A DNA stretch of 64,000 nt from Bog-756 sp963718405 (GTDB lineage: Bacteria; Actinomycetota; Acidimicrobiia; Acidimicrobiales; RAAP-2): positions 1,116,001 through 1,180,000 of the forward strand of contig CAVQYZ010000002.1 of assembly GCA_963718405.1 (NCBI GenBank), read 5' to 3'. The notes below the pieces were generated by a model. The model saw only the letters and a list, made by a program, of their open reading frames with translations. It did no database searches and was not told where the DNA came from. This document shows, one piece after another, positions 54,415 through 63,277 of this stretch. The translations under genes were made by a program, and so were the position numbers. How positions within the stretch are numbered: position 1 is the stretch's first letter; every line of letters begins with the position of its first letter.

Positions 54415-54777
54415 CTTTCCTCCTCTGCCTGTTCCGCTACGACCGAGGTAGGCCCACTCGTCCCGCCCCCCGCAGGTCTGACCGAGGCTAAGTGAGCTTT
54501 GCCGATTCGTCAACTAGTGGTACTCCTGACCACGTGGCGGTGGGCCCACCCGGAGCATAAGAGTAAATATCTACTTAACCGTTAGAGAAATCTAACTCTA
54601 TGAGTTGAGCTTGATAGTGGCAAAACCCCTGCTTCTGGGGGTCAAACGGAGGGTGGGCATGGTCGAGCTGAATCGCGACGAGCTCGCTATCAGGCCCTGC
54701 CCTCGATCGGTAAGCTCGACCGTCCGGCCCCGGACATCGGGATAGGGCGCCGGACATCGGGATAGGGAGGAATGCTC
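54415..54777. promoter_or_regulatory. Divergent control region with AT-rich palindromes
   Basis: No gene. The stretch 54555-54610 is AT-rich, unlike its surroundings. It holds GTTAGA-GAAA-TCTAAC (54581-54596) overlapped by AACTC-TAT-GAGTT (54594-54606), typical in form of dimeric repressor sites. A CCCC-7-GGGG hairpin lies near 54626. A 20-base tandem direct repeat (54730-54749 and 54750-54769, CCGGACATCGGGATAGGGCG type) touches the ribosome site of the acyl-CoA synthetase gene. Confidence 0.5.
54730..54769 (+). repeat. 20-base tandem direct repeat before the acyl-CoA synthetase
   Basis: Two copies with one difference (the second copy ends GGGAG where the first ends GGGCG). The second copy supplies the GGGAGG ribosome-binding site, so the change creates or improves it. 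Confidence 0.8.
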
Positions 54778-56413
54778 ATGCTGAGTACCATGCAGGATGC
54801 TCCGCTGTTGGTGAGTGGCATCCTTCGCCACGGCCAACATGTCTACGGTGACAGCCAGGTCATCACGGTCACCGGCCCGGCCGGCGAGGCGGTCGAGCTC
54901 TTCGTTCACGGAGGTGGCCGAACGGGCCGAACGACTGGCCCGGGCCCTGGAGAAGCTCGGCGTGGGAGACAGCGACCGGGTGGGCACCTTTCTGTGGAAC
55001 AACCGGACCCATCTGGAGGCATACCTGGCCATCCCGGGGATGGGTGCGGTCCTGCACACCTTGAACCTCAGGCTCTTCCCCGAGCAGCTGTCCTATGTGA
55101 TCAATCACGCCGAGGACCAGGTCATCATCGTCGACGCCTCACTGATCCCCTTGCTGGCGCGGGTCCGGGACCAGCTGACCACGGTCAAGCACATCGTGGT
55201 GGCGGGCGAAGGTGACGCCACAGCCTTGGGGGAGACTCTCTCCTACGAGGCGCTGGTCGGGGCCGAGGAGCCCGGCTACGAGTGGCCCGAGTTCGACGAA
55301 CGCCAGGCGGCGGCGATGTGTTACACGTCCGGCACCACCGGCAACCCCAAGGGCGTGGTCTACAGCCACCGGTCGACCTACCTGCACAGCATGGCCATCA
55401 CGTCGGGCTCCTCGCTGGGTATCAACGAGCTCGATCGGGTCCTGGCCATCGTGCCCATGTTCCACGCCAACGCCTGGGGCACGCCGTATGGGTGCTTCCT
55501 GACCGGTGCCGACCTGGTGATGCCCCAGCAGTTCCTCCAGGCGGAACCGCTCAGTGCCATCATCGCCCGGCACCGACCGAGCATCTCGGCCGGAGTGCCG
55601 ACCATCTGGAGCGACCTACTCCGGTACTCGAGGACCCACCCGGTCGACCTGTCCTCCTTGCGGATGATCACCGCCGGCGGTGCTGCGGTGCCGCGGCAGC
55701 TCATCGAGCAGTTCCGGGACGAGCTCGGTGTCGAGCTGGTCCAGGGCTGGGGTATGACCGAGACCAGCCCGCTCTGCTCGCTGGCCCTCCCGCCACGGGG
55801 GACGCCACCGGAAGAGGAGATCGAGTGGCGGTCCAAGACCGGCAGGGTCGTGCCGGGGGTTGAGGTGCGGGTGGCCGCCGAGGACGGGTCGATCCTGCCC
55901 AATGACGGCGCCTCGGTGGGGGAGTTCGAGGTCCGGGGCCCGTGGATCTGCGGCTCCTACTACCTCGACCCGGCCCCTGATCGTTTCCACGACGGCTGGC
56001 TGCGGACCGGTGACATCGGCTCGCTGGACCGGCGGGGCTTCATGCAGATCAGTGACCGGACCAAGGACGTGATCAAGTCGGGCGGCGAGTGGATCTCGTC
56101 GGTCGAGTTGGAGAACGAGGTGATGGCCCATCCCGGGGTGGTCGAGGCCGCCGTCATTGCCGTGCCCGACGAGCGGTGGAGCGAGCGACCCCTGGCGGTC
56201 GTGTTCCCCGAGGAAGGTAGCAATCTCACCGCCGAGGAGTTGGTGGAGTTCCTGGGTGGTCGGGTCAGCCGTTGGTGGTTGCCGGAGCGGTGGGCCTTCG
56301 CTTCGGAGATACCCAAGACCAGTGTGGGCAAGTTCGACAAGAAGGTGCTCCGGGCCCAGTACGCCGCCGGTGACCTTGATGTCGTCGAGGTCGAGCTCCC
56401 GGCTGGTCGGTGA
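54778..56413 (+). CDS. Medium/long-chain acyl-CoA synthetase, one frameshift
   Basis: About 544 residues after repair. An AMP-forming ligase: YTSGTTGNPKGVVYSH (ATP/AMP motif), MFHANAWGTPYG, GWGMTETSPLCS, RTGDIGSLDRRGFMQI and the C-terminal KTSVGKFDKKVLR with the catalytic lysine. It activates a fatty acid as CoA thioester. ATG 54778 is preferred over ATG 54772 because GGGAGG then has seven-base spacing. The frame breaks between 54876 and 54905; removing one C from CCC at 54876-54878 gives RPARRSSSSFTEVAERAERL. The stop overlaps the next GTG (GTGA). AT-rich palindromes upstream suggest repressor control. Confidence 0.88.
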
Positions 56414-56656
56414 CGGTGGTGGGCACGGATCCGGTCGACATCGCCGACCGGTTGGCGGCCATCGCCGAAGAGCTGGCCGATCTGGCCCTCGACCGGCTGC
56501 GCCAGGCCACGGACTCGGTCGCGCGCCGGTGGAGAGCCGGACCCGCTGGTCACGGCGGAGGAGAAGCGGATCACCCGGGCCCGCCGGTCGGTGGAGAAGG
56601 CCGCCCGCCTGCTGGCACCGTCGGGGACCGACCCGTTCATCGACGACGGGCCCTGA
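56410..56656 (+). CDS. Small conserved-looking protein, one frameshift
   Basis: About 81 residues after repair. GTG 56410 overlaps the acyl-CoA synthetase stop as GTGA. The N-terminal half is helical (DIADRLAAIAEELADLALDR). A shift near 56528 (one G of GG) leads into EPDPLVTAEEKRITRARRSV and ends DPFIDDGP at TGA 56654. Helical, charged, no membrane segment; family not recognised. Coupling to the synthetase suggests a shared role in lipid activation. Confidence 0.5.
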
Positions 56657-56664
56657 TCCGAGTG

Positions 56665-57024
56665 ATGAGCGGCGAACCCGAGGACATCGCGGCCGAGGCC
56701 GACGCCCATGCCGTCGCCCTGGCCAGCGCCATCGTCCTGAGCATGCTGGACGAACCGGACATTCGGAATCCCGGGCCGGAATCGGCAGCCCTTCTGAAGT
56801 CGATCAATATGGACATCCTCGACGCCATCGCCGAACACCACTTCCCTTACGAGCAGATGCGACGGATACTGGTGACAACGACCCAGGCCGCCACGGTGGC
56901 CACCTACCTTGCTCAGGTGCTGGTGACCATCGTCCGAAGCCTCGAGGCCGAGGGGGTCGTGATCGATCCGCCCCTTCGGGACCAGCTCAGCTTTGGATCC
57001 TCCGGCGAGTCCCGACAGGGCTGA
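56665..57024 (+). CDS. Small helical protein of unknown function
   Basis: 119 residues. ATG 56665 is eight bases after the previous stop. The sequence is alpha-helical with an acidic start (EPEDIAAEADAHAVALASAI) and a hydrophobic middle (ILVTTTQAATVATYLAQVLV) that may be a membrane helix. No family is recognised. It is the third gene of the acyl-CoA synthetase operon and converges on the LOG-family gene. Confidence 0.55.
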   Translation: MSGEPEDIAAEADAHAVALASAIVLSMLDEPDIRNPGPESAALLKSINMDILDAIAEHHFPYEQMRRILVTTTQAATVATYLAQVLVTIVRSLEAEGVVIDPPLRDQLSFGSSGESRQG

Positions 57025-57105
57025 TCCTCGAACCAGCGCCCTCGACCAGCGCCCTCGGTCACCGCCGTCGATCAGCGGCCTGGCGCAGCGATGCAGTCCT
57101 GGTCG

Positions 57106-58212
57106 TCAGTGGCCTGGCTCCCCGAGCTGATTGAGGGCATCGATCAGCTGGCGGAGTCGTCCGTAGTGGATCTTGTCGAATCGGAAGACCAGGCGCTCCA
57201 GGTCGAGGTGGTCGTGGTCGGCGCGTTCGGGCGGGAGCGGCTTGGACAGCCGCATGGACCCACTGGTCACGATGTCGGCGAAGCGGCGGTTGAGGTCGGC
57301 CAACTCCGAGTGGTCGGGGGCTACCGCCAACCGCATGACCAGCAAGTCACCCACCCAGCGGCACGACTGGTAGTTGCGGTAGAAGCCCAAGATCTCTTCC
57401 ACGGCCTGGCCCACGTCGTCGGTCTTGCGGAACAGGGCCCGGTCATCGGGGGAGACCAACCCCCGGGGCTCGACCTCGGAGGCCAAAAACTCCTCCCATC
57501 CGTCCCAGTAGGAGCCGCCGGGCACGTCGAGCAGGACCACGGGCGCCGGCTCGGCCTTGCCCGTCTGCAGCAGGGTCAGCAGCTCGAAGCCCTCGTCGAG
57601 CGTGCCGAAGCCACCGGGCATGACCACGTAGCCGTCGGACTCCTTGATCAACATGAGCTTGCGGGTGAAGAAGAACCGCATCTCCACCAGCTTGGGGTCT
57701 TGGGCGATGAAGGAGTTGGCCCCCTGCTCGAAGGGCAGCCGGATATTGACCCCGATGGACTTGTCGCGACCGGCGCCCTCCATGCCGGCGGCCATGATCC
57801 CGGGACCGGCCCCGGTCACCACCATCCAATCCGCCGCGGCCACGGCTGCGGCCAGCTCGCGGGTGCATTGATACGCCGGATGGTCCGGCTGCGTGCGGGC
57901 CGAGCCGAAGATGGTGACCTTCTTCATCCGGCGGTACGGCTGGAAGACCCGAAAGGCCTCGGCCATTTCGGCCAGGGCGCTGTCGGCCACCTTGAGGTCG
58001 ATGACCTCGGTGCCGTCGGTGGCCAGGGTGGTCACCGTGTGCAGCATCGATTGGTACAGGCGTCGCTGGGCCCGCGAGGTGTTGCCCGAGCACAGCTCGT
58101 CCAACAGGCTGTCCACGGCAGAGGTCACGGACAGCTCGGAGGCGGCGTCGGGTGCGGGCCCGGGTGCGGCCTCCCCCGGGTCCGGGGTCACGGCCAAGGG
58201 GTCCGGGGTCAT
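57106..58212 (-). CDS. LOG-family (lysine-decarboxylase-like) protein
   Basis: 368 residues, longer than the usual 190-250. The Rossmann-like core carries VTIFGSARTQPDHPAY, VVTGAGPGIMAAGMEGA, the phosphoribohydrolase motif PGGFGTLDEGFELLTLLQT, and a long C-terminal helical part. LOG proteins cleave nucleoside 5'-monophosphates to the base and ribose 5-phosphate (cytokinin activation in plants and mycobacteria). The N-terminal 45 residues (D/P/A-rich) are extra. ATG 58212 lies ten bases after the fbiC stop, so the two are probably co-transcribed. Confidence 0.85.
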   Translation of the reverse strand: MTPDPLAVTPDPGEAAPGPAPDAASELSVTSAVDSLLDELCSGNTSRAQRRLYQSMLHTVTTLATDGTEVIDLKVADSALAEMAEAFRVFQPYRRMKKVTIFGSARTQPDHPAYQCTRELAAAVAAADWMVVTGAGPGIMAAGMEGAGRDKSIGVNIRLPFEQGANSFIAQDPKLVEMRFFFTRKLMLIKESDGYVVMPGGFGTLDEGFELLTLLQTGKAEPAPVVLLDVPGGSYWDGWEEFLASEVEPRGLVSPDDRALFRKTDDVGQAVEEILGFYRNYQSCRWVGDLLVMRLAVAPDHSELADLNRRFADIVTSGSMRLSKPLPPERADHDHLDLERLVFRFDKIHYGRLRQLIDALNQLGEPGH

Positions 58213-58222
58213 CCCGATCGGC

Positions 58223-60655
58223 TCAACGGGTGCCGGCGAGAACGGAGGCGTGGTCGCCCGGTGTCGGAACCCGACCGTAGAGCGTGGTCCGTTGGGCCAG
58301 ATGGCGACCCAGGGGCTCCACGATGGCCCGGAACTGGTCGGCGTCCATCATCTGACCGTGGGAGGCGCCGGCGGCCCGGGAGATGTTCTCGTCCATCAGC
58401 GTTCCCCCCAGGTCGTTCACGCCGGCCCGTAGGATCTGGCGGACGCCATCCGCCCCCATCTTGACCCAACTGATCTGGATGTTGTCGATGGCGCCGCGGT
58501 AAGCGATGCGGCCCACCGCGTGCATCAGCAGGGTCTCCCGGAAGGTGGGTCCACGGCGCGCTTTGCGGGTCAGATAGATGGGCGTGGCCATGTGCACGAA
58601 AGGAAGGGGGACGAACTCGGTGAAGCCGCCGGTCTCCTGCTGCAGGTGGCGGGTCCGGATCAGATGGCGGGCCCACGAGCGGGGTTGCTCCACGGCACCG
58701 AACATGATGGTCACGTTGGACCGTAAGCCGACCTGGTGCGCGGTCCGGTGGGCGAAGAGCCACTCCTCGGTGTTGATCTTGTCCGGGCACAGGATGGCCC
58801 GGACCGGGTCGTCCAGGATCTCGGCCGCCGTCCCCGGGAGTGTCTTGAGCCCGGCGTCGCGTAACAAGATGAGGTAGTCGGCCAGTGGCATCTCCGAGCG
58901 ACGGGCCCCCTCGGTGACTTCCAAGGCCGTGAATCCGTGGATGTGGATGGTGGGCGAGGCCTCACGGACCGCCTTGATCACCTCCAGGTAGTACTCCCCA
59001 TCGAACTTGGGATGGATGCCTCCCTGGAGGCACACCTCGGTGGCTCCCAGCTCTTCGGCCTGGCGCACCCGGTCGGTGATCTCGCTGAGCTCGAGCAGGT
59101 AGGGGGCACCCCGGAGGTTGAGCGACAGGGGCCCCTTGGAGAAGGCACAGAACTTGCACTTGAAGGTGCAGACGTTGGTGTAGTTGATGTTGCGGTTGGC
59201 CACGTAGGTGACCTCGTCCCCCACGGCCTCGAAGCGGAGCTGGTCGGCCACCTCGGCCACCGACCGGACTTCAGGGCCCCGGGCCCCGAACAGGGTGACG
59301 ATCTCGTCCTCGCCCACGGTGTGGCCGAGTGCCACCCCGGCCAGCACGTCGGCCACGGCACTACGGGCGGTCGGCACCGTCGCTACCGGAGGAGCAATGA
59401 GCCGGGGGCTGGCGGCATCCGCGGCGACACCCGCACCGGCGGTATCGGAACCACCAGCAGGCCCGGTCCGGAGCAGCCGGGGCGGTGGGATGTTCCCGCC
59501 CGAGACCCAGGGATGGTCGCGGCCGAGGCCCTCGGCGTCGGAGGCGTCGAGCACCGGGAAACGCAGCGGCTCGGCCAGCCAGCGTCCGGGGTCGAGGGCG
59601 AACTCCGGATAGAGGGTCAGCCGAGGGGCCAGGGTGAACCCTCCGGCCTCGGTGGCACCCCGCAGCACGTCGAGAGCGGGCCAGGCCCGCTCGGGGTTGA
59701 CGTGATCGGCGGTGACCGGTGAGACGCCGCCCCAATCGTCGATCCCCGACGCCAGCAGCGGTGCCAGGTCGTCGGACAGGTTGGGCGGAGCTTGCAGGTG
59801 GATGTCGGGTGGGAGGATCAGCCGGGCCACGGCGATGGTCCACAAGAACTCATCGGTGGGGCAGGGAGGGGACTTGTGCATCGAGGTTCCCGGTTTGGGC
59901 AGGAAGTTCTGGACGATCACCTCTTGCACATGGCCGTGGCGGCCGTGGCTCCGGGCGATGGCCTCCAGGGTGTCGATCCGGTCGGAGCGCGACTCTCCGA
60001 TACCCACCAGCAGGCCGGTGGTGAAGGGGATCTGGGCCGCGCCGGCCGCCTCCAGGGTGGCCAGCCGGCGGGCCGGGGTCTTGTCCGGGGCCGAGCGGTG
60101 GGCGTCCAGATCTGGGTTGACCGACTCGATCATCATCCCCTGGCTGGCCGAGACGGAACGCAACCGCTCCAGGTCCTCGCCGTCCAGGGCCCCGGCGTTG
60201 GCATGGGGCAGGAGGCCGGTCTCGTCGAGGACGGCCTGGCAGCAGGCCACCAGGTAGTCGACGGTCGAGGTGTAGCCGTGGGCATCCAGCCACTGCCGGG
60301 CGGCCGGATACCGGTCCTCGGGGCCTTCACCCAAGGTGAACAGGGCCTCGTGACAGCCGGCCTCCCGCCCCGCCCGGGCGATCTCCAGCACGGCGTCGAG
60401 CGACAGGTAGGGGGACTCCAGCCGGGCCGGGGCCTTGGCGAAGGTGCAGTAGCCGCAGCGGTCACGGCACAGCATGGTCAAGGGGATGAAGACCTTGGGC
60501 GAGAAGGTGATCCGGTTGCCGTGGGCCGTCTGGCGCACCTGGCGGGCCTGGGCCTGCAGGCTCTCCAGCGACATGGTCAACAGCTGGCGTGGATCGGTCT
60601 GCGACAGCTGGGAGGGGGCGGCGCCAACGGGCGTGGAGCCGGGGTCGGCAGGCAT
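58223..60655 (-). CDS. fbiC: FO synthase, fused CofG/CofH
   Basis: 810 residues. Two radical SAM domains: CofG-like with C63-x3-C67-x2-C70 (CRDRCGYC) and CofH-like with C496-x3-C500-x2-C503 (CTFKCKFC). They join tyrosine and a 5-amino-ribitylaminouracil to make the deazaflavin FO, the chromophore of coenzyme F420. Other family segments are IESVNPDLDAHR, FTTGLLVGIGESRSDRIDTL, GGIHPKFDGEYYLEVI, MFGAVEQPRSWARHL and QISWVKMG. ATG 60655 is chosen: TAAGGT lies seven bases upstream. The fused form is typical of actinobacteria. Confidence 0.96.
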   Translation of the reverse strand: MPADPGSTPVGAAPSQLSQTDPRQLLTMSLESLQAQARQVRQTAHGNRITFSPKVFIPLTMLCRDRCGYCTFAKAPARLESPYLSLDAVLEIARAGREAGCHEALFTLGEGPEDRYPAARQWLDAHGYTSTVDYLVACCQAVLDETGLLPHANAGALDGEDLERLRSVSASQGMMIESVNPDLDAHRSAPDKTPARRLATLEAAGAAQIPFTTGLLVGIGESRSDRIDTLEAIARSHGRHGHVQEVIVQNFLPKPGTSMHKSPPCPTDEFLWTIAVARLILPPDIHLQAPPNLSDDLAPLLASGIDDWGGVSPVTADHVNPERAWPALDVLRGATEAGGFTLAPRLTLYPEFALDPGRWLAEPLRFPVLDASDAEGLGRDHPWVSGGNIPPPRLLRTGPAGGSDTAGAGVAADAASPRLIAPPVATVPTARSAVADVLAGVALGHTVGEDEIVTLFGARGPEVRSVAEVADQLRFEAVGDEVTYVANRNINYTNVCTFKCKFCAFSKGPLSLNLRGAPYLLELSEITDRVRQAEELGATEVCLQGGIHPKFDGEYYLEVIKAVREASPTIHIHGFTALEVTEGARRSEMPLADYLILLRDAGLKTLPGTAAEILDDPVRAILCPDKINTEEWLFAHRTAHQVGLRSNVTIMFGAVEQPRSWARHLIRTRHLQQETGGFTEFVPLPFVHMATPIYLTRKARRGPTFRETLLMHAVGRIAYRGAIDNIQISWVKMGADGVRQILRAGVNDLGGTLMDENISRAAGASHGQMMDADQFRAIVEPLGRHLAQRTTLYGRVPTPGDHASVLAGTR

Positions 60656-60662
60656 CGGCGAC

Positions 60663-60668
60663 ACCTTA
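60663..60668 (-). promoter_or_regulatory. Leaderless -10 box of fbiC
   Basis: TAAGGT on the minus strand, seven bases, then ATG 60655. Confidence 0.5.
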
Positions 60669-60747
60669 CCGGAGGAGCCCGGCGGGCTAAGCGGGACGGA
60701 TCACGTGGGACGCAGGAAGGCTCAGCCGGTACGGGACGCAGGAGGGC

Positions 60748-61440
60748 TCAGCCGGGCAGCACCGTGTCGCCGACGACGTCGGCGTCGACCAACCACAGCA
60801 CCTCGTCGGCGATGACCCGGCTGGCCGGCAGGTTGGCGCCGGCCACGATCCGGGAGAAGGGGTCGTGCTTCGACTGGTCGGTCACGGTGAAGACCACCAG
60901 CCGGGCGCGGGCGATCCCACCCAGGGTGAGGGTGATCCGGTCGTGGGGATTGTTGTGATTGGGGTCCGAGTTGGCCACCACCAGCACGCCGGGGTCATCG
61001 ACGGCCAATGCCGTGGAGTCGGGGAACAACGATGCGGTGTGCCCGTCGGGTCCCAGTCCCAGATGGACCAGGTCGAATCGGCCCAGGGGCTCGATCTCGG
61101 CCTGGTAGGCCGCGGCGGCCTCTTCGGGTGGACCCGAGCGGTACATGGGGTGGTCGGATCCGACCGGGCCGACGACGTCCAGGAGTACCTCGGTGATCAT
61201 CCGGTGGTTGGAGTCGGGGTCGTCCAACGGGACGCACCGCTCGTCGCCCAGGTAGATGTCGACGGTGCTCCAGTCGACCGGTGCCGAGAGCCCGGCCAGG
61301 GCCTGGTAGCACTCCTGGGCGGTCCCGCCCCCGGACAGGAAAAGGGAGAACCCGCCGTCCCGGGGCGCGGCCAGGCGGTCCGCCACCAACCGGGCGAAGG
61401 CCTCCGGCACCGATCCGACCTGCTCGACGCGCCCGTTCAT
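60748..61440 (-). CDS. pgl: 6-phosphogluconolactonase
   Basis: 230 residues (DevB/Pgl type). It hydrolyses 6-phosphogluconolactone in the oxidative pentose phosphate pathway. Motifs are FSLFLSGGGTAQECYQAL, VDIYLGDERCVPLDDPDSNH, LGLGPDGHTASLFPDS and the C-terminal RITLTLGGIARARLV. ATG 61440 overlaps the zwf stop (ATGA), so the two enzymes are translated together. Behind it, a 24-base direct repeat (GGGACGCAGGARGGCTCAGCCGG type, near 60709 and 60733) fills the gap to fbiC. Confidence 0.93.
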   Translation of the reverse strand: MNGRVEQVGSVPEAFARLVADRLAAPRDGGFSLFLSGGGTAQECYQALAGLSAPVDWSTVDIYLGDERCVPLDDPDSNHRMITEVLLDVVGPVGSDHPMYRSGPPEEAAAAYQAEIEPLGRFDLVHLGLGPDGHTASLFPDSTALAVDDPGVLVVANSDPNHNNPHDRITLTLGGIARARLVVFTVTDQSKHDPFSRIVAGANLPASRVIADEVLWLVDADVVGDTVLPG

Positions 61441-63029
61441 TGGGGCAGCTCGGTCACGCGGCCGCCGCTCAGCTCGAGATCGATCTCCGGGTTGCGCCAG
61501 GCGTCCCCGGACCGCTCGACCAGGAGGTCGGCCATGTGGGGGCCCCAGGTGCCGGCCGGGTAGGTGAGCATGGCGTCGCCGTTCTCCGACCATGCTTCGA
61601 GGTAGGGGTCCACGATCCTCCAGGCCTGTTGGACCTCGTCGGAGCGGATGAACAGGGTGGCATCGCCGACCATGGCGTCGTGGATGAGTCGCTCGTAGCC
61701 GTCGGCGGCCTCCACCCCGGCGAAGGCCTCGGCGTAGGAGAAGTCCATGGCCACCGACCGTAGGTGGAACTTCTCGCCGGGGATCTTCGCTCCGAACTCC
61801 AGGCTGATGCCCTCGTCGGGTTGGATCCTGAGGATCAGGGTGTTGGGACGGAGGTCCCGGCTGGTCTTGTGGTCGAAGAGGAGGAACGGCACCTGACGGA
61901 AGGTGAGCGCCACCTCGGTGACCCGGGCCGGTAGGCGCTTGCCGGTGCGGACGTAGATGGGCACCCCGGCCCAGCGCCAGTTCTCCACCCGCAACCGGAG
62001 GGCCAGGTAGGTCTCGGTCTGGCTCTCGGGTGACACGTCCTGCTCCTGGCGGTAGCCGATGACCTTGTCGCCGTCGATGGTCCCGGCGGTGTACTGGGCC
62101 CGGACCGCCTTGTCCACGGCCTCGTCGGGAGTGGGGATGTCGATGGCCTGGAGGAGCTTGACCTTCTCGTCGCGGATCCGGTCGGCGTCGGTACTGGTGG
62201 GGGACTCCATCAAGGTCAGGGCCAGCACCTGCATGACGTGGTTCTGCACGATGTCCCGCAGCGCCCCGGCCGTCTCGTAGAAGCCCCCGCGGTGCTCCAC
62301 GCCGAGGCTCTCGGCCACGGTCACCTGCACCTGCTCGACGTAGCGGCGATTCCAGATGGGCTCGAAGATGGCGTTGGCGAACCGTAGGGCCAACACGTTC
62401 TGCACGGTCTCCTTGCCCATGTAGTGGTCGATCCGGAAGATCTGGCTCTCGTCGAAGGCCGCGTGCATCTGCTCGTCGAGGGCGATGGCACTGGCCAGAT
62501 CGCGGCCGTAGGGCTTCTCCACCACCACCCGGACGAACGATCCCCCCGGGGCCGGCCTGGTGCAGGCATGGTCGCGCAGCGCCCCGGCCACCAGACCGAA
62601 CACACTGGGAATGGTGGCCATGTAGTAGAGGCGGTTGCCGTTGGTGCCATCCACCCGGTCGGCCTCGTCCAGGTGGTCCTTCAGTACGGCGAAGGTGTCG
62701 GGATGGTCGTACTCACCCGAGATGTACTTGAAGCGCTCGGTGAGGGCCTTCCACTTGGGGCCGCCGTCGGGGGTGGACTCCGCCACATGCTGGCGGAACT
62801 CCTCGTCGCTCCACTCGGTGCGGGCCACCCCGATCACGGTGAAGCCGTCGTCGAGGACCCCCCGGTCGGCCAGGCGGGCCAGGGCCGGGAGGATCTTGCG
62901 GGCGGTCAGGTCGCCCGAGGCCCCGAAGATGACCATGGCCGTCGGAGGGGCCTTGGACAGGACGGGGGGCAGCGTGCGCTGCTTCCCCGAGGATGCGGCC
63001 GGGGTGGAGGTGGTGTGGTCTGGACTCAT
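61437..63029 (-). CDS. zwf: Glucose-6-phosphate dehydrogenase
   Basis: 530 residues. It oxidises glucose 6-phosphate to the lactone and forms NADPH. The dinucleotide motif is VIFGASGDLTARKILPAL (33-50); the substrate and catalytic stretch RIDHYMGKE is at 199-207; EKPYGRDL, RDIVQNHVMQVLALTLME and WRWAGVPIYVRTGKRLP are all present. This is the classical NADP-type G6PDH, not the F420-dependent Fgd. ATG 63029 heads zwf-pgl. The upstream 250 bases are repetitive, with no clear ribosome site. Confidence 0.96.
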   Translation of the reverse strand: MSPDHTTSTPAASSGKQRTLPPVLSKAPPTAMVIFGASGDLTARKILPALARLADRGVLDDGFTVIGVARTEWSDEEFRQHVAESTPDGGPKWKALTERFKYISGEYDHPDTFAVLKDHLDEADRVDGTNGNRLYYMATIPSVFGLVAGALRDHACTRPAPGGSFVRVVVEKPYGRDLASAIALDEQMHAAFDESQIFRIDHYMGKETVQNVLALRFANAIFEPIWNRRYVEQVQVTVAESLGVEHRGGFYETAGALRDIVQNHVMQVLALTLMESPTSTDADRIRDEKVKLLQAIDIPTPDEAVDKAVRAQYTAGTIDGDKVIGYRQEQDVSPESQTETYLALRLRVENWRWAGVPIYVRTGKRLPARVTEVALTFRQVPFLLFDHKTSRDLRPNTLILRIQPDEGISLEFGAKIPGEKFHLRSVAMDFSYAEAFAGVEAADGYERLIHDAMVGDATLFIRSDEVQQAWRIVDPYLEAWSENGDAMLTYPAGTWGPHMADLLVERSGDAWRNPEIDLELSGGRVTELPQ

Positions 63030-63046
63030 GCCGGCACCATCTTGGT

Positions 63047-63175
63047 CCTCTCTGTCTGTTCTGTCTGGTTCTGCTCTGTCTGCTCTGGCTGGTTCTGCTC
63101 TGGCTGGTTCGTCTGTTCGATGGGGGAGTCAGGCCGTGTCCACCGGGCCGTGTCCACCGGGCCGTGTCCACCGGG
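63047..63175 (+). repeat. TCTG-rich stretch and 14-base triple repeat upstream of zwf
   Basis: 63047-63115 is made of TCTG, CTGG and TTCTG steps (strong strand bias: T/C/G on plus). 63134-63175 is three exact copies of CCGTGTCCACCGGG. They fill the gap between tal and zwf (63030-63277), where no gene is seen. Confidence 0.8.
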
Positions 63176-63277
63176 CGGACCAGGCCGGTCAACCACCGGT
63201 TGCGCCGGGCGGGTCGCACCCGTCGGTTGGGTGGCTCGGACCGTTGCGACCCCGGCCGAGGGACCCTCTGTCTGCCG

